Shown one piece after another: positions 30,623-39,991 of a DNA stretch of 56,052 nucleotides (the stretch's first letter is position 1; each line of letters starts with the position of its first letter). A program made the position numbers and the translations under genes. The notes below the pieces were generated by a model that saw only the letters and a list, made by a program, of their open reading frames with translations, was not told the origin of the DNA and made no database searches. Location of the stretch: contig JADJMA010000064.1 of assembly GCA_016709845.1 (NCBI GenBank), positions 1 through 56,052 of the forward strand, read 5' to 3'. The stretch is from Flammeovirgaceae bacterium (GTDB taxonomy: Bacteria > Bacteroidota > Bacteroidia > Cytophagales > Cyclobacteriaceae).

Positions 30623-33417
30623 ATGAAGACTCTTAGTATATTTTTGTTTTCATTATTGCAATCAGGATTCCTACTTCAGTCTCACGCTCAAGCGGGTCAT
30701 CTTATCGGCCAAGTCCGCGATGCTAAAACATCAGAGCCGCTTCCCTTTACGAATGTTTTTTTAAACACCACCACCCTTGGCACAGTAACCAATGTTGATG
30801 GTGAATTTGATTTTAAAATTAAAGAGTTGGGTGATTACGAACTTGTTGTTTCATTTGTTGGATATGAAACTCACAAAGTAAAAGTGACAGTGGGTGAAGA
30901 TAAGAATGACTTGGGAATAATAAAGTTAGTTCCGTCTGAAATTCAGTTAGGAGTTGTTGAAGTTTCAGGTACGCGTGATAAAGAGTGGGGACGAAACTTA
31001 AAGAAATTTAAGAAGGCTTTTTTTGGCGAAAATAAATTTGCAGAATTTTGCGAAATTCTAAATCCTTGGGTTATTGATTTTCCTAAGGAAAAGGCAGGCA
31101 ACAGATTTCGGGCGGTGGCTACTGAACCGATTGAAATTGAAAATAAGGCATTGGGGTATAATATGTTATTTTACCTGACAGATTTTTGGAAGGAACCCAC
31201 ACAATATGCAATTACAGGGAATGTATTATTTCGGGAAATTAAGAGTGTGAATGCAAACGAGATAGCAAGTTGGGAATCCAATAGAAGAAAATCGTATCGG
31301 CAATCAACACAATATTTATTTAAGGCCATTATTGACCACAGCGTTTCAAAAGAAGGATTTAATCTCTATGCTGACACACAAGAGAGCGGCAGTACCATTT
31401 CTCGATCAGCACAATTTTATTCTGATCTTGGCAAAGGTGTAATTCGGTACGATACAAACATGATGGTAACACCCGATAAGCAACCCGGATTTTACAGAAT
31501 CACATTATTAAAAAGATTGGAGGTACATGATGTTAAAGAGCGGGCTCGTGTCCGCACGTATCAGGATGTGTCCGGGCAAGTTAGTTGGATAAACTTGAAA
31601 AATGATTATGTGATAGTTAATAAGGATGGCGTTGCAATAAACCCTTCAGAGATCATTGTTTCTGGGGATATGAGTTCGGGCCGTGTGGCTAGTATGCTTC
31701 CGCTTAACTATAGACCTAATTCAGCAACGGGATTAGAAGAGCAAAAAGATTTTCGGGTATTTCAGGAACAGATTTATATTCATACAGATAAGCCCTATTA
31801 TTATCCGGGCGAAACCATCTGGTTTAAAGGGTATACAAATTATGCTACTCCATCCTGGCAAGATTCTTTAAGTCATACGGTATATGTTGAGTTGGTTGAT
31901 AGAACCGAAAAAAGTATTGTAATGGCCAAAACTCTTGAATTAGTCAATGGTGTTTTTAACAATGATATTAAGTTACCGGAGACGTTGCCTGTCAGGTTTT
32001 ATTACCTAAGAGCTTATACAAATTTTAGCAGAAATTTTGGCGAGCAAGGTCTTTTCCTTAAGCCAATACCGATCCTTAGTTTAACTGAAAAAATTAATTT
32101 AAATCGCACTGAATTATCGGAGAATGAAAATTCGGACATTCGAGTTACATTTAACACAAATAAAAAAGTATATAAACCACGGGAAAAAATAACTGTAACT
32201 ATTAAGGTAGACGATGACGACAATAACCCTGTTCTTGCTAACCTGTCTCTGTCAGTAGTAGATTCTGCGCAGGTGGCTGCAGTTAAACTGTCCAATACAA
32301 TACTTGAGGGCTATCCGCTAAAGGAAATTGACAAGGCTAAAATTGGTAAGGCCATAATATTTCCGATTGAACATGGGGTAAATTTTTCTGGACGATTCTT
32401 AAATGAAAATAAAAAACCTGAGAAGGCAGTTCTGACGGTTTTACAGTTTAACCCAAATAGATTTTTCATGGCTCAATCCGATAGTGCCGGTATTTTTTCC
32501 GTAAATGGTTTATACTTTTATGATTCGGCATCATTTTCGGTTCAGGCAAACGGTGGTAAGGCAGGGATGTATGGAAGTGCAAAATTAATTGAACGCAAAC
32601 CGGCACCTATTGCGTTTAGCCTTATTGAGCCGCAGCTAGAAATTGTCAACACAGAAAGCCCTCAAAGGATTTTGTCTGGGTATGAAAATCCTAAAGATGC
32701 GAGAATGTTAAAAGAAGTGACCATCAAGTCATCCAAAGAATTGGAAGAACACACGTTAGATTACCGCATTAAGCGACCTTATGGTAAGCCTGATTATATT
32801 CTTAAAAGAAAGATATAAATGCAAGTTATGGAAATTTATTGCTGGCTCTACAAGGAAGATTTCCTGGGTTGATTGTGCGCCAGGTGAATAATCCAGGCGA
32901 GGGAACCAAATGGGTAGTTTACCTTCAGCGAGCGATATCAATTGCCCTCCCTGCGGAAGTCCTTGTTACTGTTAACGATGTCATAACAACAGGGAGTCCA
33001 GCTTCAATTCTTGAATCCATCAATCCAAATATGGTTGAGTCTGTGGAGCTTAAGAGTGGAATTAACGTGCTTTACGGATCTGTTGGAGGAAATGGTATTC
33101 TTGCTATTTATACCAAAAATGATTTTGAGGAAGTTGAGAAAAGGAAAAACATTCCATTGGTGCACGTTCCCGGTTATAGCAGAGCGCGAAAATTCATGGC
33201 TCCGGATTATGGTCAGCCAAATGCTGATTCTGACAAGGTCGATTACCGTTCAACTATTTATTGGAATCCTGAGGTATTGACGGACGAAAAAAAAGGTATT
33301 GCAACGGTATCTTTTTTTGCAGCTGACCTGCCGGGTAAGTATAAGGTTGTACTCGAAGGAGTTACGTATAATGGCCAACCCGTTCGAGGTATTTATTTTA
33401 TTGAAGTAGAGGATTGA
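30623..33417 (+). CDS. CarboxypepD_reg / MG2 / TonB-plug-like surface protein, one frameshift
   Basis: Large exported protein of about 931 residues. Signal peptide MKTLSIFLFSLLQSGFLLQS; a carboxypeptidase-regulatory-like domain (LIGQVRDAKTSEPLPFTNVF, ~30-110); a middle region of unknown fold; an alpha-2-macroglobulin MG2-like domain (IYIHTDKPYYYPGETIWFKG); then, after a frameshift near 32805-32812, DINASYGNLLLALQGRFPGL and a TonB-receptor-plug-like domain (ESVELKSGINVLYGSVGGNG) and a short beta C-terminus. No 22-strand barrel follows, so it is not a TonB receptor. Role unknown; export or surface assembly is possible. Confidence 0.75.
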
Positions 33418-33433
33418 TAGTTATTTTTTGTGA

Positions 33434-33996
33434 TTACTTCCTCCTGATCGTACACCCCGCCACTCGCTCAACAGCAACGTCAACTTTTTGTCCGGCCAGC
33501 AATTTCTCGATTGCGTCCTTTAAAAAGGTTTGCTTTACATCGCTGGCAGTTTGTGGGTTGTCATCAATAGCGCCACTATAAACAACTGTAAATTTTCCGC
33601 CAGCCATAGATAATAGAAAGACTTCAGGAGTTTTCCGGGCTCCGAAAGTTTCCATGATTTTTTGGTCTTTATCAGCTAAATAGGGATTGACAAATCACTA
33701 TAATGAATGGCCATTTGAGCTACATTTTCTTCAGCTTCTTGATTTGAATTAATAAAGAGGAATTGAATTTTTCCTGAATATGTATTTACGAATTCTTTCA
33801 GGCGGTCTTTGTAATAATTATCGAACGGGCATTCGTGGCTGGTAAATACAACAGCTACCCCTACCAAAGATTTGTATTGACTAAGAGAAACTGTCTTTCC
33901 ATCTTTTACATTGGTAAGAGAAAAGTCTTTAATCTCTTTTTGTGCATTTGCGGCCAGGGTCACCAGCAACAAAACAACAAGCCCTAGTTTTTCCAT
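33434..33996 (-). CDS. exported thioredoxin-fold/AhpC-type redoxin, one frameshift
   Basis: Signal peptide (MEKLGLVVLLLVTLAANAQ), then a peroxiredoxin/thioredoxin-like domain: DFSLTNVKDGKTVSLSQYK, VVFTSHECPFDNYYKDRL with a single Cys where TlpA has CxxC, and in the second frame KTPEVFLL with the cis-Pro position and a C-terminal GCTIRRK. The break is near 33680 (SIPI stop; other frame YLADKDQKIMETFG). About 187 residues. A periplasmic thiol or peroxide role is inferred; it is convergent with the plug-like gene. Confidence 0.78.
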
Positions 33997-34027
33997 ATAC
34001 TAAAGTTAACCAGATTTTATTAAAAAT

Positions 34028-34666
34028 TTAAAAGGCCGGCAGCTGCACGTTTGTATAAACCATAACATAGTCGGGTTGTACGCTGTATGTTAATGCCATT
34101 TCGCGACTGTTGCCATTGGCAATTATTTTTCCCTTTAAATCACCACTGCGCCTTAATTCAAAGGGTTCAATTAATAAATGATCAGCAAAGTGTAACCCTC
34201 GTTTTCCATACGATTTATACAACGCTTCTTTGCTACACCAATAGATGCAATGTTTAACTATATCGGTACCGGCATCTTTCAATTCAACAACCGATAATAC
34301 ACGGTGGGCAATGTTCAATAATTTTGATTTGGGTTGCTCCAGGTCAATACCAACCGCACAAGTGGGGTCAATCTGAGCGGCCACATAGGGATACGAGTGG
34401 GAGAGAGAAATGTGGTGCGTGTGGCGTTTTAAAAAGGGTTTGCCGAATTCATCCTTTTCCAAACCGTAAAAGTCCAAACCGCAATTTTCCACGAGAGCTT
34501 TAATGAGCGCACGTCCGGCAAGCCACTCCAGTCTTTTGGTATTACTGACAATCGAAGGATCAACTGCTTCTTTGGAAACTTCAGAAAGCTCTTGTTCCGC
34601 CTCTGCTATAAACCAAAGCGCCCAGCCACTCTGTTTGCTCGACATTTGTGTTTTTAGTAGCGGCAT
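34028..34666 (-). CDS. 4'-phosphopantetheinyl transferase superfamily protein
   Basis: Transfers phosphopantetheine from CoA to a carrier protein. Sfp-type motifs: VGIDLEQPK and WCSKEALYKSYGKRG (Mg and CoA binding). 212 residues, the double-domain Sfp type, not the short AcpS type. Intact. No polyketide or peptide synthetase is near, so its carrier partner is elsewhere. Divergent from the WD40 gene, 67 bp apart. Confidence 0.88.
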   Translation of the reverse strand: MPLLKTQMSSKQSGWALWFIAEAEQELSEVSKEAVDPSIVSNTKRLEWLAGRALIKALVENCGLDFYGLEKDEFGKPFLKRHTHHISLSHSYPYVAAQIDPTCAVGIDLEQPKSKLLNIAHRVLSVVELKDAGTDIVKHCIYWCSKEALYKSYGKRGLHFADHLLIEPFELRRSGDLKGKIIANGNSREMALTYSVQPDYVMVYTNVQLPAF

Positions 34667-34733
34667 TGGTTTCTTTCGCTTATTAATTCAATTTTGTCTA
34701 TCAATCTCTGAAATTATCTAAGTAGCAGAATCG

Positions 34734-35651
34734 ATGTCGGCAATAAAGGTAGAAAAACTTCATTCACTAATAGGACACCGCGATTGCGTTTATACTGTGG
34801 TTCCCTCTGATTTTTCGAATATTTTTTTCTCTGGCGGAGGCGATGGCATGATCGTAAAGTGGGATTTATCTAATCCTGCCGAAGGTGAATTGATTGCCCG
34901 ATTGCCAAACTCAATTTATTCGCTGTACGCGATACCTAATTCTAATCTATTGATTGTTGGTCATAATTACGAAGGCATTCACATTTTGGATTGGAAGGAG
35001 AAGAAAGAAGTTGCATCCCTACAAATGACGAAAGGCGCTATTTTCGCTATTCAATATTTTGAGAATGACCTATTGATAGCGACCGGAGAAGGAGCGCTGG
35101 TTATCGTGGATCTGGAAAATAGGGTGATTAAAAATAAGCTTGCCATCTCTGGGAAGAGCGCCCGTACATTGGCACTCAATCCGCTGGCAAAAGAAGTGGC
35201 GATTGGATTTAGTGACAATGCAATTCGTATTTACTCATTACTTGATTATACATTGAAGTTTGAATTTGAGGCACACCGAAATTCTGTGTTTACACTTAGT
35301 TACACGCATGATTATAAATTCTTAATCAGTGGATCGCGTGATGCGCGTTTAAAAGTCTGGCAGGTTGACTCGGAATATAAACAAGTGGGCGAGGTGGCAG
35401 CTCATCTCTTTGCCATCAATCATATTGCCTTTAGCCCTTCCGGGGAATATTTTGCCACGGCTAGTATGGATAAATCGATAAAAATCTGGAAGGCGGACGA
35501 ACTAAAGTTGCTAAAAGTAATTGATAAGGGAAGGCATGCCGGCCACGGTACTTCCGTTAATAAATTAGTTTGGACTGATTTCAAAAATCAGTTGGTCAGT
35601 GCCAGTGACGATCGGACTATTTCGGTATGGAATCTGACGTTTAACAACTAG
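34734..35651 (+). CDS. WD40 repeat protein
   Basis: Intact 305-residue protein built of seven or so WD40 blades: HRDCVYTVVPSDFSNIFFSG, GGDGMIVKWDLS, HRNSVFTLSYTHDYKFLISG, SRDARLKVWQVD, SMDKSIKIWKAD, SDDRTISVWNL. No signal peptide or membrane segment, so probably a cytosolic scaffold. Bacterial WD40 proteins of this size are of unknown function. Confidence 0.88.
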   Translation: MSAIKVEKLHSLIGHRDCVYTVVPSDFSNIFFSGGGDGMIVKWDLSNPAEGELIARLPNSIYSLYAIPNSNLLIVGHNYEGIHILDWKEKKEVASLQMTKGAIFAIQYFENDLLIATGEGALVIVDLENRVIKNKLAISGKSARTLALNPLAKEVAIGFSDNAIRIYSLLDYTLKFEFEAHRNSVFTLSYTHDYKFLISGSRDARLKVWQVDSEYKQVGEVAAHLFAINHIAFSPSGEYFATASMDKSIKIWKADELKLLKVIDKGRHAGHGTSVNKLVWTDFKNQLVSASDDRTISVWNLTFNN

Positions 35652-35742
35652 TATTTATTAATTGGCTAAGAATCAGTTGCTTTTGAAACTGAATCGTGGG
35701 AAATTTCACATAAATTCATACATTTGGCTGTGGATTAACGTT

Positions 35743-35782
35743 ATACAGCTAAATCGTTAAGAATAAGCTGTATTATTTTTTA
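35743..35782 (+). terminator. possible hairpin after the WD40 gene
   Basis: ATACAGCT (35743-35750) and AGCTGTAT (35766-35773) form 8-bp arms around a 15-base loop, followed by a T-rich tract. It may end WD40 transcription or act as a leader hairpin for the DivIVA gene. Weak evidence. Confidence 0.3.
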
Positions 35783-35824
35783 GGCTTAATCATTTTTTAA
35801 ACTTCAATTTTAACCACGCCAATT

Positions 35825-36531
35825 ATGAAAATTACACCGCTGGAAATCCGACAGAAGGCTTTCGAAAAAGTTTTACGAGGTTACGACAAGGATGAGGTCA
35901 ATGCATTTTTGCAAACCCTATCGCAGGAATGGGAACGATCGTTAGACGAGTCGAAGGAAGTAAGAATAAAATTAGAAGCTACAGAACGCGAAGTCTCCAA
36001 GTTGCGCGAGGTGGAAAGTTCGTTGTTCAAAACGTTAAAAACAGCGGAAGACACCGGAGCCAATGTAATAGGACAGGCAAATAAAACAGCCGAATTGATT
36101 TTGCGTGAGAATCAAATGAACGCTGATGGCATTCTTAATGAAGCCAAAACAAAAGCAAAAATACAATTGAAGAAGCGGAGATGATCTCTAAGCAAATGTT
36201 GGCCGAGATGGAGGATAGACTTAAATCATTAGGACAGCATTATAAAACATTGGAATTGCATCGCGATAATTTGTTATCGGATTTGAAAAGGACGGCAGGC
36301 GAAACCATTGATCGCGTTGAACGCGCTAAAACGGCTTCTCGCGATTTTGATCCTGATCAGCATTTGGCGTTGGCCAAGCGCGAAAGCAGAAAAGCGCTCT
36401 TTCCAAACGCAGCTATCGAAACTGAAGTAACAGTATCGGTACCTGAGCCAGTTCTAACTCCTGTGCCTGTTAAGTCCATGCTTACCGAAGAGCCCAGGAT
36501 GCAACGCTCTTTCTTTGACGATATTCAATGA
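35825..36531 (+). CDS. DivIVA-domain coiled-coil protein, one frameshift
   Basis: N-terminal DivIVA-type segment (ITPLEIRQKAFEKVLRGYDK, then DEVNAFL) followed by a long coiled coil (LEATEREVSKLREVESSLFK) and a disordered, Pro-rich C-terminus ending in RSFFDDIQ. About 235 residues. The frame breaks near 36165: one more A in the run gives KAKNTIEEAEMISKQ in place of KAKIQLKKRR. DivIVA proteins sense membrane curvature and organise poles or division sites in Gram-positives; the role in Bacteroidota is not settled. Stop overlaps folB start as ATGA. Confidence 0.82.
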
Positions 36532-36890
36532 CAGGTAAAGTATCGCTGGAGGGTCTGGAGTTCCATGCCTATCATGGGGTTTACCCTCACGAGCGCTCTT
36601 CAGGAAATAAATTTGAAGTGGATGTAATGGTGGAAACCGAATTTTTGGATTCTGCTTTTCAGGATGATCTCTCCGGCACGATCAACTACGAAGATCTCTA
36701 TGCTATCGTAAAAGAGGAGATGGCTAAACCTTCGAAGTTGTTGGAAACTGTGGGCCATGCCATTGCCAAACGGGCACTCAACACGTTTAGCGAAGCTAAA
36801 ACTGTGGAAGTACGAATTTCAAAATTCAATCCACCGATTGGTGGAGTTTGCAAAAGAGCAACCGTTACGGTAAATCAAAGCAAGTCGTAA
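36528..36890 (+). CDS. folB: dihydroneopterin aldolase
   Basis: Folate pathway enzyme converting dihydroneopterin to 6-hydroxymethyl-dihydropterin plus glycolaldehyde. Typical LEGLEFHAYHGVYPHE, INYEDLYAIVKEEM, LLETVGHAIAKRAL, and catalytic Lys in VRISKFNPPIGG. 120 residues, intact. Four-base overlap with the DivIVA gene indicates coupling. Confidence 0.93.
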   Translation: MTGKVSLEGLEFHAYHGVYPHERSSGNKFEVDVMVETEFLDSAFQDDLSGTINYEDLYAIVKEEMAKPSKLLETVGHAIAKRALNTFSEAKTVEVRISKFNPPIGGVCKRATVTVNQSKS

Positions 36891-36893
36891 GAT

Positions 36894-37217
36894 TTAACTA
36901 GGCTCAATAAATTTTTGCTGATCAGCAAACATAAAGCCGCGGGCATCAGAACCCTCATAAAAATCAACCTCTTTACCAAACAGGTACATCGTGTGTTTCT
37001 TATCGATGTAAAGCGTGATGCCCTCCAACTCGTAGGTGAGATCGGTAGATTTCTTTTTATCAAAACCAATAATTAAGGATACTCCTCCACAACCGCCACC
37101 CCCGCGCACGCCAACCCGAAGGCCATATTCAGCAGGAATATTCTTTGTTGCCATAATCTTGCGAACTTCTTCCGCAGCACGAGCGGTTAAGCCAACAGGT
37201 TTAATATTATCGAACAT
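36894..37217 (-). CDS. HesB/IscA-like protein lacking the C-terminal CxC
   Basis: A-type Fe-S carrier fold, 107 residues. N-terminal pattern LTARAAEEVRKIMATKN, then GLRVGVRGGGGCGGVSLIIG with the first conserved Cys, and YLFGKEVDFYEGSDARGFMF. The usual C-terminal CGC pair is absent: the protein ends ADQQKFIEPS and neither other frame supplies it before folB. It belongs to the HesB-like group but may not bind clusters in the standard way. Intact; convergent with folB. Confidence 0.82.
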   Translation of the reverse strand: MFDNIKPVGLTARAAEEVRKIMATKNIPAEYGLRVGVRGGGGCGGVSLIIGFDKKKSTDLTYELEGITLYIDKKHTMYLFGKEVDFYEGSDARGFMFADQQKFIEPS

Positions 37218-37288
37218 CTAGGTTTTATTGGAGGTAAGACTACCAAAAATACCTAAAATTTAAACACCTTTGATCTTCATTTAAATCT

Positions 37289-37810
37289 ATGGAAGCACTT
37301 ATTGAATTTGGTAAAATAATTATACCGGCTACGCTAGTGCTATACGCGGTTTATCTTACTGTACGAACCTTTATTCTAAAAGAAATTGAACTAAAGAGAT
37401 TGGAGGTTCGCAGTCGAAGCATTGAAACCACACTGCCGGCCCGTTTGCAGGCCTATGAACGCATGACTTTATTTCTGGAAAGAATTGCTCCGCAGAATTT
37501 GCTTATCAGACTGAATAATCCCGGTTTTTCAGCACGCGATTTTCATAAAGTTGTATTAGACGAAATTCGAAATGAATACAATCACAATGTATCGCAGCAG
37601 GTGTATATGGGCGAAGACGTTTGGAGTCAGATTCGCAATGCAAAGAGAAGATCTTGTTATTGTAGTGAATGAAGCTGCCTCCACTCTTGCTCCGGAAGCA
37701 ACCAGCATGGATTTATCAAAAAGATTTTTGAAATGGTGATGGAGAAGAAGGTGGATTTAATAAGTTACGCACTAACCGAGTTGAAGAAAGAAATTCAACA
37801 AACTTTTTAA
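37289..37810 (+). CDS. conserved membrane-anchored protein of unknown function, frame broken
   Basis: Single N-terminal membrane segment (IIIPATLVLYAVYLTVRTFI, ~10-29), then a helical cytosolic domain: RLQAYERMTLFLERIAPQNL, LDEIRNEYNHNVSQQVYMG. I recall similar uncharacterised Bacteroidota proteins but cannot name the family with certainty. Frames change near 37640 (then EDLVIVVNEAASTLAPEATS) and near 37720 (then IFEMVMEKKVDLISYALTEL), ending at 37810. The stop is directly followed by the next ATG at 37811. About 174 residues. Confidence 0.65.
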
Positions 37811-38451
37811 ATGGCGCGTACTGCTCTGATAGCTGGCTCTACGGGTTTAATTGGTAATCAATTGTTGGCTTTACTTTTGGAATCATCCGATTACGATAAA
37901 GTAATTGCACTCAGCCGAAAGCCCCTAAACCTGAATCACCCCAAGCTGGAGAATGTCATATTAACAGTTGACCGGTTAGATCATTTAGCTACCTTAAAGG
38001 CCGATGATATTTTTGTTGTTTAGGCACTACCATCAAGCAAGCTAAAAGTAAAGAAGCCTTTCGTAAAGTAGATTTTGATTATCCTGTTGCGCTTGCAAAA
38101 ATGCTTAAGCAGAATGGAGCACAGCAATTTCTTTTAGTATCAGCGCTGGGCGCGAATAAAAGCTCAGGTATTTTTTACAATCGGGTAAAGGGCGAGGTTG
38201 AAGAAGCTATTTCTAAACTTGGTTATAGCTGCTTTCATATTTTTAGACCTTCGTTATTGGTAGGTGATCGTAAAGAAGAGCGTACCGGTGAGGAAGCCGC
38301 TAAAGTATTCTACCGGTTTTTTGGTTTTTTAATTCCGAAAAAATACAAAGGCATTGAATCAATTAAAGTGGCGCGCGCTATGCTTCAACAAGCCCAAAAT
38401 AAATCAGATGGCCAGTTCATTCATGAGTCAGATTCTTTACAGGATTATTAG
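37811..38451 (+). CDS. NAD(P)H-binding oxidoreductase (atypical SDR, HTATIP2-like), one frameshift
   Basis: Rossmann protein of about 213 residues: TALIAGSTGLIGNQLLALLL (nucleotide loop), VIALSRKPLNL, then, after a break near 38015, CCLGTTIKQAKSKEAFRKVD, FLLVSALGANKSSGIFYNRV with the YxxxK-like YNRVK, and HIFRPSLLVGDRKEERTGE. This is the NAD-dependent epimerase-like / HTATIP2-type layout. Substrate unknown. Six bases before dtd, likely same operon. Confidence 0.82.
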
Positions 38452-38457
38452 ATCGCT

Positions 38458-38910
38458 ATGATTGCAGTTATTCAACGTGTTTCGGAAGCTACGGTACGAA
38501 TCGAGTCAGCGATTAAAAGTCAAATTCAAACTGGATTGTTGGTGTTGGTGGGTATTGAAGAGACCGACGATGCCGAAGATATTGAGTGGCTGGCGGGTAA
38601 GATTGTTAATCTTCGCATCTTTAATGATGATCAGGACGTGATGAACGTGAGTGTAAAGGATATCCAGGGTGAAATTATTTTAGTCAGTCAGTTCACGTTG
38701 CAGGCAAGTACCAAAAAGGCAATCGGCCAAGTTATTTAAAGGCAGCGCGGCCCGAGGGTAGCTATACCCATTTATGAAAAGTTTATTGTAGCGGTAACAA
38801 CTCAATTAGGCAAGCCTGTACAAACCGGAGAGTTTGGTGCTGATATGAAGGTGGGTCTGGTAAATGATGGCCCCGTTACTATTGTTATTGATACTAAGAA
38901 TAGAACCTGA
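38458..38910 (+). CDS. dtd: D-aminoacyl-tRNA deacylase, two compensating indels
   Basis: Hydrolyses D-aminoacyl-tRNA, keeping D-amino acids out of proteins. MIAVIQRVSEATVRIE start, ILVSQFTLQAST motif, and the C-terminal NDGPVTIVIDTKN with the Gly-cisPro. Between 38715 and 38756 the frame is shifted: adding an A in ACCAAAAAGG gives KKGNRPSYLKAARPE, and dropping one G near 38756 restores VAIPIYEKFIVAV. Total 453 bases, 150 residues, correct length. The two indels cancel, a strong sign of sequencing error. Confidence 0.9.
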
Positions 38911-38969
38911 TACTGGTTACTGGATTCTTGCGACTAGATTTCCAGAGACCAGGATCCAGCATCCAGTTA
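38911..38969. repeat. imperfect inverted repeat between convergent genes
   Basis: Arms tactggttactggattc (38911-38927) and gatccagcatccagtta (38953-38969) are imperfect reverse complements, rich in CTGGAT/ATCCAG units. It fills the gap between the stops of dtd and the ion channel gene and may act as a two-way terminator or be a dispersed repeat. Confidence 0.5.
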
Positions 38970-39908
38970 CTAAAGAATAGCTAGCCCGACTAATATCACA
39001 TTGGCAATTACATAGAGTGCCACTACCCAACGTGATCCAACGTGGTTATAACGGATGCAGGCTTCCTTATTTCCATTATCATGTTGCCGTAAGGCAACGG
39101 CCGAGACCACCAGTGTTGCAAAAATGGCAAGAAATGTAAGTGTATGGAGAGAATCCACCAGCGTGAAGGCCGATGTCTCGGGCAGTATAGAATCGATGAT
39201 ATACTTATTACCCACCGTGGCAAACAATCCACCGACCGGTAATCCAAATCTGGGTTCAAGTTCTTCAACCTTGATGGTGAAACTTATAATCGAAATTAAA
39301 AAGGCGATGTACATGCCGATGAAAATTTTCATAAATAAACCCCAGGCGCTGCGTTCAATATCCATCTCGATAAGAAAGGCTGAAAAATTTTGAAGACTTT
39401 TTGAGGGACGCTGATCACCAAATCCAGTCTCATAATCATTTTTAATATTGGAAACTTTAAAGTTCTTGATGTTCCAGCCATCCAGGGCATCGTCTTTATC
39501 ATAGGTGCTTCCAATCACATCCGGCTTAAAGACAAGCGTTTTATTATCGAATAACGAATTTTCAATTTGTACGCTCAAATGTTGCTCATCAAAGGGAAAA
39601 TCTGCCACCTTCCAACTTTCCTTCATGGTAGCTTTCATTTTCATAATGGCCCATGTTTTTCCATTTAAACTATCAGAATAATTTCAGGGGTGTCAATAGA
39701 CTTAGCATTGGGAATATCCAATTGTGTACTAAAATCAAAATCAGGATTTGTGTATAAAAACCACAACCAGAAGCGCATGGTATATTCCTTATCCCGGAAA
39801 TTGATGTCGTGAACGCTCATTACATAAGCTCCACATTTACAGTATCCGGCCGCGCTTGTGTCAAGGTGAATCCAGAAGGAAAAGCAGCAGCGTTAACGTT
39901 ATTTTCAT
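38970..39908 (-). CDS. pentameric ligand-gated ion channel (Cys-loop family, bacterial), frame broken
   Basis: Membrane channel of about 312 residues. Reading across frames upstream of 39644 gives a leader (MKITLTLLLFLL), DTVNVELYVMSVHDINFRDK, YTMRFWLWFLYTNPDFDF and DSLNGKTWAIMKMKATMKES: an extracellular beta-sandwich start. The intact part has VADFPFDEQHLSVQIENS, equivalent to the Cys-loop (FPFDxQ) without the cysteines as usual in bacteria, then four membrane segments: MKIFIGMYIAFLISIISF, a second around PVGGLFATVGNKYIIDSILP, LTFLAIFATLVVSAVAL and VALYVIANVILVGLAIL. At least three indels, all in the first third. Ligand and ion unknown. Confidence 0.82.
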
Positions 39909-39991
39909 AGGGTTAGCTTAGATCGTGAAAGTAACAAAGTTTTCAGGCATCAAAAATAAATATCGGATAGGTCCTTTTCTTTAGTTAAGTC

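Noticed and set aside
35825..36531. Programmed ribosomal frameshift at the DivIVA run of A
   Set aside because: Breaks occur in about 24 unrelated genes with both + and - shifts and no shared slippery site or hairpin; sequence error is simpler.
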